Source: Lacinutrix algicola (GTDB lineage Bacteria; Bacteroidota; Bacteroidia; Flavobacteriales; Flavobacteriaceae). From it: a DNA stretch of 64,000 nt. Location of the stretch: contig NZ_LIQH01000024.1 in assembly GCF_001418085.1 (NCBI RefSeq), positions 1 to 64,000 of the forward strand, read 5' to 3'. Shown here piece by piece: positions 52,555 to 60,926 of this stretch. A program made the position numbers and the translations under genes. The notes beneath the pieces were generated by a model, which searched no databases, was not told the origin of the DNA, and saw only the letters and a program-made list of their open reading frames with translations. Numbering within the stretch: the stretch's first letter is position 1; each line of letters starts with the position of its first letter.

Positions 52555-54084
52555 TTATAGTGTTGTTATAACTATATCTGTTAAGAACACCTCATTACTA
52601 CTAGCAACTGTATTAGTAGGTACAAAATAGAAGATAACAAACTGTTGATCTGTTGATACTAGAATATCATTTGTATTCTCATCTACTCTACTTGTAGGGA
52701 AGCTAAAAGTAGCATCTGCCGTAAAATTAAATGTTGATTGTTGCCAACCATCTACAGCATTTGAAATCACTTGTTGACTAGATAATGTTAATGAAGGTAA
52801 ATCATTATCACTAGATGGCTCACCTGATAAAATATAAAATGTTCCCTCTACATCTCCTACAGGAGTTAATTCGCTTTTTAGGAATGCTGAAATTGAATAT
52901 TCAACTCCTGTTTCAACTTCAAACGCTTGATAAGCTCTTTCTCCCGAGCTATCAAACTTAAGAGACCTACCCGAAGTACCACCAGCAGACATTGCATCTG
53001 TACCAGAAGAACTAGGCTTATCTGTTGTTCCACTACCTCCATTATTAGCAGGTGATGAAACCCAAGCTTCTAAATCATCATTTCTCCAAAAATTAAATGG
53101 TGTGTCTGTACCATCATTAAAAGTATTATCTGGATCTACTGTCCAAGCATCAACTAAGTCATTATTATTATTTTCTGAAGTAGGATAAGATTCCATATCT
53201 GCATTTTGCAAGACCGCATTAAATGTGGCCTGAATTCCTCCTACAGGCACTTGTTGCGTGATACTATTAGAAACACCTGCCGCATTTGTAGTTGTTAATG
53301 TAACAGCGTACGTTCCATCCACTGCATAAGTATGTGTAGGATTGATATCTGTAGAAGTATTACCATCTCCAAAGTCCCAACTATATGATACTGCTAAAAT
53401 TGAAGCATCTGTAAAGTTAACCATCAAGTTTGAAGTAGTAAAAGTAAAGTTAGGTATTGTGGACAAAACTAATCCTTCAATATTTTCGCTAACAGAAACC
53501 TCAACACCTAAAAAATTAGTTGCAGTAAGTGTTGCAACATAAGTATCTTCTGTTAAATAAACATGAACAGGACTAAAATTAGGATCTTGAATTGTATCCT
53601 CAAAATTCCACTCTAAAGTTTCTCCATTACCAAAATCCCAAACTAAATCTCTCACTCCAGTACTTAAGTTTTCAAAAGTTACTTCAGTATCAACAGAGGT
53701 GTGATTAAAACTAACAAAAATTGGAGAAACATCTTCTGATGCTTCAGCAACTAAACCATCAGAACTTGTTGTGGTTAGTGTTACATTATATAATCCTCCT
53801 GTGGTATAGGTATGATTAGGGTTTTCTTCGGTTGAAGTATTACCATCTCCAAAATCCCACAAATAAGAAACAGCATCTGTAGAATAGCTTCTAAACACTA
53901 TTGCTAAATTATCTTCAGGGTTTGTACTAGTTGTAAATAATGTATTTGGCTGTATATCGTTTACATTTCCTGTAGGTGGAACAAACTCCTCGTAACCTGT
54001 ATCATAACATGAGAAAAGTCCAAAAAACACTAAAGAAATAGCGAAAATACTTTTACTGAATTTTTTAATTAATTTAAAAATCAT
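52555..54084 (-). CDS. Surface PKD-repeat lipoprotein, likely alginate-binding
   Basis: A 509-residue outer-membrane lipoprotein (Cys26 in FGLFSCYDTG). Three PKD domains can be seen, each with a WDFGDG/WDFGNG strand: about 48-122, 123-205 and 210-283. The C-terminal part (about 285-509) is beta-rich and resembles a carbohydrate-binding jelly roll (LDNADMESY-like start, RSLKFDSSGERAYQAFEVET). It stands in the position of a surface glycan-binding protein between SusD and the PL7 lyase. It probably presents alginate to the SusC/SusD complex. The PKD domains act as spacers. Confidence 0.85.
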   Translation of the reverse strand: MIFKLIKKFSKSIFAISLVFFGLFSCYDTGYEEFVPPTGNVNDIQPNTLFTTSTNPEDNLAIVFRSYSTDAVSYLWDFGDGNTSTEENPNHTYTTGGLYNVTLTTTSSDGLVAEASEDVSPIFVSFNHTSVDTEVTFENLSTGVRDLVWDFGNGETLEWNFEDTIQDPNFSPVHVYLTEDTYVATLTATNFLGVEVSVSENIEGLVLSTIPNFTFTTSNLMVNFTDASILAVSYSWDFGDGNTSTDINPTHTYAVDGTYAVTLTTTNAAGVSNSITQQVPVGGIQATFNAVLQNADMESYPTSENNNNDLVDAWTVDPDNTFNDGTDTPFNFWRNDDLEAWVSSPANNGGSGTTDKPSSSGTDAMSAGGTSGRSLKFDSSGERAYQAFEVETGVEYSISAFLKSELTPVGDVEGTFYILSGEPSSDNDLPSLTLSSQQVISNAVDGWQQSTFNFTADATFSFPTSRVDENTNDILVSTDQQFVIFYFVPTNTVASSNEVFLTDIVITTL

Positions 54085-54105
54085 AATATTAAATTTTAGA
54101 ATTTT

Positions 54106-55308
54106 TTATTCTTTTACTACTATATCGAATGCATCTAGCCTAGTCTCAACTCCTGAATTTGAAGCAAAAATAATTACTGATTCATTATCACCAGCTTCAA
54201 AGGTGATAGCATGTTTTTTGAAAACATTATCAACTCTCCCAACGTTACTATCTGTTCTAGAAGCTACAATATTTTCTTCTAATTGTGCTTCTGCATAAGT
54301 TGATGTGCTTGGCTTTAATATAGACACCTTCATTTCTCCAAAACTATCTTCTTCAAAGGCAGTAAAATAAGTCAAAACATATTCTGCTCCTGGAGTAACT
54401 TCTATTTCTTGGTAAGCAACTCTTTCTCCACCTCCTGGAAATTTTGCTGCCTGTGTACCATCTGGTAAATTAGGTGCATCAATTGGATTGCTATCTGTAT
54501 TTATCTGAATTACGGTAGTACCCGCACCAAATGGACTCCATGCAGCATTACTAGGCGCTTTCCATGAATCTCTACCATCACCTGTTCCATCAAACAAGCT
54601 ATTATCTTCAAAACTAGGCTCAGAAATTTCAGGTACTGGAATTGTTGGTACAGCTTGATTAACTGTAATTATTTTTTCTGTATAATTTAATTTTCCAAGA
54701 TTATCTGTTACTGTTAAACCAACTGTATACTCGCCTGGATTAGGAAAAGAAAAAATTATCTCTCTATCTTGTAAGGTTGCTGGCTCTAACACAGAAATTT
54801 GATTTTCTAAATTAGAAACATTTTCCAATGTTTCATCTGTAAGTGCTTCTTCTGCAATAACTAATTGATTTTCTAAATCAACAATTTGAGCTTGTAATAC
54901 TATAACTCTAGCTGGATCAGCCTCGCAAGGTATTTTAAATTCTAATTTAGATATTTCTTTTTCAATTGCAACAATAGTCGCTAACTCTGCCTCTATTAAT
55001 TGTTCTAAAATAGGTAAGTTTTTGTTGATTAAATCTACTCCATCAGATGGTGTAATTGACCATTGATAATCTGTACCATTTACTGCTAAATTTGAACCCG
55101 CAAGAAAATTAAAATCATAATCAGCCCATAGTTCAACGTCATTACAATCAAACTCCGAACGAGTAACATCGGTTACGTTATAAAAAGGCGTAGGACCTGT
55201 AATGTCTTCAAGATCTCCTACATTGGCCAAGTCATCACTTACGCAAGCTGTTAAAGACACAAACGTACCTAAAACGATATATTTTATTTTAAATAAATAT
55301 TTTTTCAT
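54106..55308 (-). CDS. Surface lipoprotein with a PKD domain split by a coiled coil
   Basis: A 400-residue lipoprotein (Cys22 in VSLTACVSDD). Residues about 50-95 look like the first half of a PKD domain (NGTDYQWSITPSDGVDL), and 180-218 like the second half (IIFSFPNPGEYTVGLTVTDN). Between them lies a helical insert (about 97-178) with heptad-like Glu/Leu/Ile repeats, such as LEQLIEAELATIVAIEKEIS and LEPATL at the end. The C-terminal domain (220-400) is a beta jelly roll similar to that of the next protein. It is the second candidate glycan-binding protein in the operon, 12 bp after SusD. Confidence 0.8.
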   Translation of the reverse strand: MKKYLFKIKYIVLGTFVSLTACVSDDLANVGDLEDITGPTPFYNVTDVTRSEFDCNDVELWADYDFNFLAGSNLAVNGTDYQWSITPSDGVDLINKNLPILEQLIEAELATIVAIEKEISKLEFKIPCEADPARVIVLQAQIVDLENQLVIAEEALTDETLENVSNLENQISVLEPATLQDREIIFSFPNPGEYTVGLTVTDNLGKLNYTEKIITVNQAVPTIPVPEISEPSFEDNSLFDGTGDGRDSWKAPSNAAWSPFGAGTTVIQINTDSNPIDAPNLPDGTQAAKFPGGGERVAYQEIEVTPGAEYVLTYFTAFEEDSFGEMKVSILKPSTSTYAEAQLEENIVASRTDSNVGRVDNVFKKHAITFEAGDNESVIIFASNSGVETRLDAFDIVVKE

Positions 55309-55320
55309 AATTATTAGGTT

Positions 55321-56913
55321 TTAGTATCCAGGATTCTGTGTATAAAAATTAGGTAAATTATCTATTTCTCTTTGCGGAAAAGGAAGGTATTTCTTTTCTA
55401 TTGTATAAAACAGACTGTTTTGATTAGAGAATTCTGTTAAAACAGCATCAACCTGATCAAATCTTATTAAATCATATAAGCGTTGGTTTTCGTATACAAA
55501 CTCTACCCTTCTTTCAGCTAATAGTAATGGTTTTGTTAAATTAGCAATAGCATCAAGCCCTACTCTCTCTCTAACTTTATTAAAAGCATCAATAGCTCTT
55601 GAATCTGTTGTACTAGCGTTATCTCCTAAAATTGCTTCAGCATATAATAACAATACATCAGCATATCTTAAAACTATCCAGTCGTTATCTCCAATTTCAC
55701 CATCTGTAGGAAATTTAGCATTAAAAGTATCATTTGTAATATCAGATGGATTGTAAGATAATGCATCAATACTAGCATAAAACCTTACTGGTTGTAACTC
55801 TGGGTTCATAAAATCTAAAAAGTCAAGTGAAGCAATATTTACTCCATTAGATGGCCCTTGCAAGGTCATTGCAAAACTATGAGACTCTGAGTCCGTTTCT
55901 ACTTGATCGTCTAAACCACTATCACTAGTTGTATAATTATCACTACTAACCAAATCGTATGCTATTGAAAAAATAACTTCATCGTTAATTTCAAGCCCTG
56001 GATTATTTGACCAAGAACCATCAAGTACTCCGTCTGTATAACCGCTAGATATTTCATTACCAAAAACATTACCATAATCTATAACTAGGTTTGCATTGTA
56101 TTCGGCATCCGTTAAAAGATCTTCTGATGGATTTAACGGATTGGCATTAAACTCAAATTGATCTGCTTGACTTCTTTCAGTAAATAATAAGTTGTAATTA
56201 TAAGTATTACCTTCTACAACTGAAGCTAACAACAATTCTGCTTCTGTAAAATCAGGATTAGGTTGACTTAAATAAGCTTTTGCTGCTAAACAAATAGCTG
56301 CTCCTTCTGATGGGCGATATCTATTTTGTTCCACTCCATTTAAATAAGCTATTGATGTTTTAAAATCGGCTATAATTTTCTCATAAACCTCTGCTTCTGG
56401 TAGTTGAGGATAATTTAAAGCTTCATTACTAGTTATGTCTAAAACTTTATCTATAAAAGGCACATTTTTATATGCTCTCACCAAATTAAAATGACATAAA
56501 CCTCTCATGAAATAAGCTTCACCAACTGTATATTGTTGATTTTCTGGAGCTAAAAAACGATTATCTATAATTGTATTTGCATGTTTAATAGAAGCCATAT
56601 TATTAGAGTAATACGTTGCTACGTCTCCATTATTTGGATCTACATTGTAAGCATTAATTGCTGCAAAATTTCCGTTTTCGGTATTAGCCCTTACATTATC
56701 TGATCTTAATTCAGTTAGTAAAAATTCGTTAGCCGGAATCTTTTGATAAGCATCTAAAACTCCATTTGCTAATAATTCGAACCCGTTATCTGTTTGAAGT
56801 AACTCTTCTATTGAAAGTGCAGTAGGATTACTAAGATCTAGTTCTTCTGTACAACTTATTAATAAAGCCATAACAGAAAAACAAACTATTATATTTTTAA
56901 ATATATTTTTCAT
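55321..56913 (-). CDS. SusD/RagB-type glycan-binding lipoprotein (pair 1)
   Basis: A 530-residue outer-membrane lipoprotein (Cys21 in ALLISCTEEL). SusD blocks are GEAYFMRGLCHFNLVRAYKN (about 128-147), RPSEGAAICLAAKAYLSQPN, VLRYADVLLLYAEAILGDNA, AFNKVRERVGLDAIANLT, and the tail LAERRVEFVYENQRLYDLIR ending PFPQREIDNLPNFYTQNPGY. Partner of the SusC gene 6 bp upstream; the two form a lidded transporter for alginate oligosaccharides. Only distantly similar to the other SusD here, so the two may prefer different chain sizes or M/G composition (inference). Confidence 0.93.
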   Translation of the reverse strand: MKNIFKNIIVCFSVMALLISCTEELDLSNPTALSIEELLQTDNGFELLANGVLDAYQKIPANEFLLTELRSDNVRANTENGNFAAINAYNVDPNNGDVATYYSNNMASIKHANTIIDNRFLAPENQQYTVGEAYFMRGLCHFNLVRAYKNVPFIDKVLDITSNEALNYPQLPEAEVYEKIIADFKTSIAYLNGVEQNRYRPSEGAAICLAAKAYLSQPNPDFTEAELLLASVVEGNTYNYNLLFTERSQADQFEFNANPLNPSEDLLTDAEYNANLVIDYGNVFGNEISSGYTDGVLDGSWSNNPGLEINDEVIFSIAYDLVSSDNYTTSDSGLDDQVETDSESHSFAMTLQGPSNGVNIASLDFLDFMNPELQPVRFYASIDALSYNPSDITNDTFNAKFPTDGEIGDNDWIVLRYADVLLLYAEAILGDNASTTDSRAIDAFNKVRERVGLDAIANLTKPLLLAERRVEFVYENQRLYDLIRFDQVDAVLTEFSNQNSLFYTIEKKYLPFPQREIDNLPNFYTQNPGY

Positions 56914-56919
56914 AATTAA

Positions 56920-59900
56920 TTAAAATTGAAAGTTAACTCCTGCAGAAATTGTTCTCACTATTGGTCCATCTCCTCTTTGATAACCTGATGTTAAGGCAGT
57001 GTTAGCGTTATTAGATGTTTGTCCAGCAGCTTCAGGATTAAATCCTTCATAATCTTTGGCTGTAAAGAATAATAAATTTTCACCTGTTATATAAAATCTT
57101 AGTTTATTAAGACCATTTCTAGTTATAAATGATTCTGGTAGTGTATAACCAAAAGTCAAGTTTCTTAAGGCAATATAAGAAGCGTCTTGTATTTGAGCAT
57201 CTGTAAACCTTCTGTGAACTGTTTTATCTGCATCTGGAAAATTAGCGACTTCATTAACAGCTGATTCACTAGCATAATACAATTGATCTAAATCTGCAAC
57301 TCTAACTTCAGCTCCATGCGATCCTTCCCATTGAAAAGAAAAGTCAAAATCTTTAATTCCGTAATCGGCACTGAATCCCCAAGTAAAATCTGGATAAGGA
57401 CTCCCCAACTCTGTTCTATCTTCATCATCAATAACACCATCATTATTTAAATCTTTAACATAAACATCTGCATATTGGTTATTAAACCTATTAAAAGGAT
57501 TATCTACCCATTCTAATGGAATTTCTTTTTCATAAACCCATCCATAAAAAGAAGTTATTGGTTGTCCCACAGTTGCAATAAACTCTGTTGGCCTTGTATC
57601 TTGATCTATTCTAGAAATAATTTGTTGATTATTACCTAAATCTTGAACAGTGTTTCTGTTTAAAGCAAATTGCCCTGATACATTTAATCTTGATTTTTCG
57701 TTAGCGAATATTCTACTATTCAACTCTAACTCTAAACCTTCATTTTTAACTTCTCCTATATTTTGCAGCCAATTATCTGTCCCATAACTAGCAGGAACCG
57801 GTGCAAAAAGAATTAAATCTTCACTTGTTCTTGTGTAGTAATCTACAGATAAACCTAAAAGACCTCTACCAAAAGTTACATCTATTCCTGGATTAAACTC
57901 TACTAATTTTTCCCATCCTAAATCTTGATTTGCTAGGGTTACACCTTTAACACCTGTCTGTCCATTGTATCCAATAGTACTAAATGTTTCTTCAAATCTA
58001 TATAGAGATTCAAATATGTTGTTTGATATTTCGTTAGAACCTGAAATACCATAACTAGCTCTTAATTTTAAAAATGTTACAAAATCACTAGATGACAAGA
58101 ACTCCTCGCTAGACATTAACCAACCAACTGAAGCAGCTGGAAAGAATCCAAATCTACTATTTGAACCAAATCGAGTACTACCATCGGTACGCGCAGATAG
58201 TTGTAAAAGGTATTTTTCGTCGTAGTTATAATTTACTCTTCCAAAATATGAAACCAATTTATCTGTTCCATTATTTGTAAATGTAGTCCCACCATCTGCA
58301 ATAGCAATATTATTATTAAAATCATCTGTGAAACCAACAGCTTCTGATTCTTGAACAGAAAAATCCCTACGTGTATATTCAAATCCAAGGATTGAATTAA
58401 AACCATGCTTCCCAAAATCTTTATCGTATTTAAGTAGAGATTCAAATGCATATTGATTTAATTCATCTCTTCTTTCTAATCTATAAGATTCTTGTTCTCT
58501 ATTTTCTTGACCCAATAAATAATCATTTTCAGTAGTTTTATTATGTCTAATTACTCCAGAAAAAGATTGTCTAAAACTAAGACCTTTTGCTAATTTAAAA
58601 TCCATATAAGTAGAAGCATTTAAACTTAACTTTTGCTTTACCCTAGATCTTTCAAGAAAGTGTACTAAAGGATGGACATTTTTTGTGGTAGATAAAGTTA
58701 ATCCTCCAGATGTTAAAGGGCTAACTAATGGAAGTCCTGTTAAAGGATCTCTAGCTATTGCTCTTGGATTATTAGGATCAACTGTAAACACATGATCAAA
58801 AGCTCTTGAGAACCCATAACTTCCTACTCCAATGTTTTCAAATTGAGATCCAGCATCTCCTGGATCTGACTGAGTAATATATTTTAAATGTTCTTCATTT
58901 AAGTATAATGGAATATGACCTAATTGTCTTAATGGGTCTGTAAATCTTGCAGGTAATTTATCTTGATCATTATAATTAACACGTAAATTTCCTCCAAATT
59001 TTATCTTTTTATTTTTTGTTTTACTATCAACTTTTATTCTAGCATTATATTTCTTAAAGTTATCTGTTATAGCAATTCCTTCGTCTTCAAGGTAACCTAA
59101 AGATGCAGTATAACTTGTTAGTTCTGAACCACCTCTTGCCGACAAAGAGTGGCTTCTTACAATACCTCCTTCAAAAACTTCATCTTGCCAATTAGTTTCA
59201 CCACCTCCTAATGATGCTATAAAGTCCATAGCTTCTAGCTCAGCATAGGCCGTATTGTAATCGTTAATAATTCTATTATAATTTTCACTATCCGGTGAGA
59301 TACCATTAACTGTACTTTGTAAACTATTTAATCTACTTCTTTCTTGAGCTATAGAAGTATTAAAGTTTTTATTTTTATTAGAATACCTAACACCTGTAAA
59401 TGCATTGTATGAGAATTGTGTTTTACCTGCAACACCTTTTTTAAGTGTTACTAAAATCACTCCATTTGCACCACGAGACCCATAAATAGCAACAGAAGAA
59501 GCATCCTTTAAAACACTAATAGAATCGATATTATTATTATCGATAGAACCTAATATGTCTGAATCTGTTCCTAAAACAACACCATCAACAACAATTAAAG
59601 GTGACGAAGAACCGGTAATAGAACCAGGACCTCTTAATGTAATTTTAGAATCTCCACCAGCTTCTGAACCTACTGTTTGTATTCTTAAACCCGCTACTTT
59701 TCCTTTAAGTGCATCTTCCACTCGAGAAACAGCTACATCTTTAAGGTCCTTGGCAGAAACTTTAGTTAAAGCACTTGTTATATTTTTTTGTTTTTGATCT
59801 CCATATGCAACAACAACAACTTCATCTAATTGATTAGCATCTTCTGATAGTGAAACATTTAAAATTGCATCAGTTGCAACTGGCATTAGTTTAGTTTCAA

Positions 59901-60135
59901 AACCAATAAAAGAAAAATGAAGCACTTCTCCTTTTTTTACTTTAATTTGATAGTTTCCATCAAAATCTGTACTTGTTCCATTACTTGATCCAGCTACAGT
60001 TACATTCACACCAGGAAGTGGCATATTGTCTATTGCCGAAATTACTTGACCTTTTACGATTAAGTTTTCTTGGGCAAAAGCAGATATACACATAAAGAGT
60101 ATAGCAAAAATTGCCGATTTAGCTTTTAAATTCAT
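56920..60135 (-). CDS. SusC-type TonB-dependent receptor (pair 1)
   Basis: A 1071-residue TonB-dependent outer-membrane transporter. Signal peptide 1-21 (CISAFAQ), CarboxypepD_reg-like domain (25-100), TonB-box region DEVVVVAYGDQKQKNITSAL (about 103-122), plug with ITLRGPGSITGSSSPLIVVD and ASSVAIYGSRGANGVILVTL, and a barrel ending RTISAGVNFQF. It would import alginate oligosaccharides delivered by SusD. The signal peptide and first domain match the second SusC nearly residue for residue, while the barrels differ, which points to duplication or domain exchange at the 5' end. Promoter with two operator types upstream. Confidence 0.95.
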   Translation of the reverse strand: MNLKAKSAIFAILFMCISAFAQENLIVKGQVISAIDNMPLPGVNVTVAGSSNGTSTDFDGNYQIKVKKGEVLHFSFIGFETKLMPVATDAILNVSLSEDANQLDEVVVVAYGDQKQKNITSALTKVSAKDLKDVAVSRVEDALKGKVAGLRIQTVGSEAGGDSKITLRGPGSITGSSSPLIVVDGVVLGTDSDILGSIDNNNIDSISVLKDASSVAIYGSRGANGVILVTLKKGVAGKTQFSYNAFTGVRYSNKNKNFNTSIAQERSRLNSLQSTVNGISPDSENYNRIINDYNTAYAELEAMDFIASLGGGETNWQDEVFEGGIVRSHSLSARGGSELTSYTASLGYLEDEGIAITDNFKKYNARIKVDSKTKNKKIKFGGNLRVNYNDQDKLPARFTDPLRQLGHIPLYLNEEHLKYITQSDPGDAGSQFENIGVGSYGFSRAFDHVFTVDPNNPRAIARDPLTGLPLVSPLTSGGLTLSTTKNVHPLVHFLERSRVKQKLSLNASTYMDFKLAKGLSFRQSFSGVIRHNKTTENDYLLGQENREQESYRLERRDELNQYAFESLLKYDKDFGKHGFNSILGFEYTRRDFSVQESEAVGFTDDFNNNIAIADGGTTFTNNGTDKLVSYFGRVNYNYDEKYLLQLSARTDGSTRFGSNSRFGFFPAASVGWLMSSEEFLSSSDFVTFLKLRASYGISGSNEISNNIFESLYRFEETFSTIGYNGQTGVKGVTLANQDLGWEKLVEFNPGIDVTFGRGLLGLSVDYYTRTSEDLILFAPVPASYGTDNWLQNIGEVKNEGLELELNSRIFANEKSRLNVSGQFALNRNTVQDLGNNQQIISRIDQDTRPTEFIATVGQPITSFYGWVYEKEIPLEWVDNPFNRFNNQYADVYVKDLNNDGVIDDEDRTELGSPYPDFTWGFSADYGIKDFDFSFQWEGSHGAEVRVADLDQLYYASESAVNEVANFPDADKTVHRRFTDAQIQDASYIALRNLTFGYTLPESFITRNGLNKLRFYITGENLLFFTAKDYEGFNPEAAGQTSNNANTALTSGYQRGDGPIVRTISAGVNFQF

Positions 60136-60262
60136 AATTAGTTATTAAGGTTAGATAGTTTAGTTAACATTTACAATAAAATAATATTCAAAAAAAAGAA
60201 AGAATCAAAGTTCGAAAAAGTAACATATCGTAATATTTTTTTTGTAAAACAGTTTTATAATA

Positions 60263-60325
60263 TTGGTTTACCAATCTGGTCAACCAAATATATATAAAAT
60301 TTTGTTAAATACAACGTTTTCGTAA
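60263..60325 (-). promoter_or_regulatory. Promoter with FadR-like and LacI-like boxes (SusC pair 1)
   Basis: On the minus strand -33 TTG (60314-60312) and -7 TATATTTG (60292-60285) are spaced by 19 bp. A LacI-like box, TTACGAAAACGTTGT (60325-60311), covers the -33 region. TTGGTTTACCAA (60263-60274) and CTGGTCAACCAA (60276-60287) are FadR-like operators downstream of the -7 element. The leader to the SusC start is about 140 bp, shorter than in pair 2 and without the mini-ORF. Confidence 0.8.
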
Positions 60326-60531
60326 ACGATAAATGTAAAAATAGCATAGAATTAAGTTAAAATAACAACATTCCTTTTTAAACACAACGATTTTCAACTC
60401 TATTTATAAACTCCTAATACATAGCATTAAAGATATTTATTGAAATATTCATTTTAAAATCAACCTTTATACTAAATCTCAACAATCAAACAAATAAGCT
60501 TTTATTATCAGAAATTTTTAATCAATTTTAA
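60326..60531. other. AT-rich gap after kdgF
   Basis: About 200 bp between the kdgF stop and the SusC promoter module. No gene, no clear terminator hairpin and no further operator match is seen. Confidence 0.5.
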
Positions 60532-60906
60532 TTAAGACTTATCTCCAAAATAAGATACTGCATCCCCACTTAAGAAATCTTCACGCACAGGACTAAATGT
60601 ATCTATTAACTGACCCGCTTCTAAGCAAACTGCACTATGTAATAAATTAGGCTCAATATAAACACCGTCACCTGCTTCTACAATTTTCTTTTCTCCATCA
60701 ATTTCAAATTCAAATTTACCAGAAACACAGTAGGTCGCTTGTGTATGAAAATGCTGATGTGGTGCACCTAATGCTCCTTTGTCAAACTTTACGCTTACCA
60801 TCATGATTTGGTTATCGTAACCTAAGAATTTTCTTGATACTCCTCCACCAAGCTCTTCCCATTGCATATCTTTTGCGACAACATACTTTTCACTAAATCT
60901 TTTCAT
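60532..60906 (-). CDS. kdgF: KdgF-type cupin, unsaturated uronate ring-opening enzyme
   Basis: A 124-residue single-domain cupin. The metal-site region is GAPHQHFHTQATYCVSGKFE (47-66), with His50, His52, His54 and Gln56, followed by the second cupin motif GDGVYIEPNLLHSA with His90. KdgF speeds conversion of 4,5-unsaturated monouronates from lyases to the linear DEH. There is no signal peptide, so it acts in the cytoplasm. It follows the exolytic PL17 gene by 20 bp, the step that makes its substrate. Confidence 0.9.
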   Translation of the reverse strand: MKRFSEKYVVAKDMQWEELGGGVSRKFLGYDNQIMMVSVKFDKGALGAPHQHFHTQATYCVSGKFEFEIDGEKKIVEAGDGVYIEPNLLHSAVCLEAGQLIDTFSPVREDFLSGDAVSYFGDKS

Positions 60907-60926
60907 AATTTTTAATCTATTTGTTT

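Noticed and set aside
58233-58451. 72-codon minus-strand frame inside the SusC gene
   Set aside because: It is an out-of-frame reading within a well-supported coding region, with no start signal.
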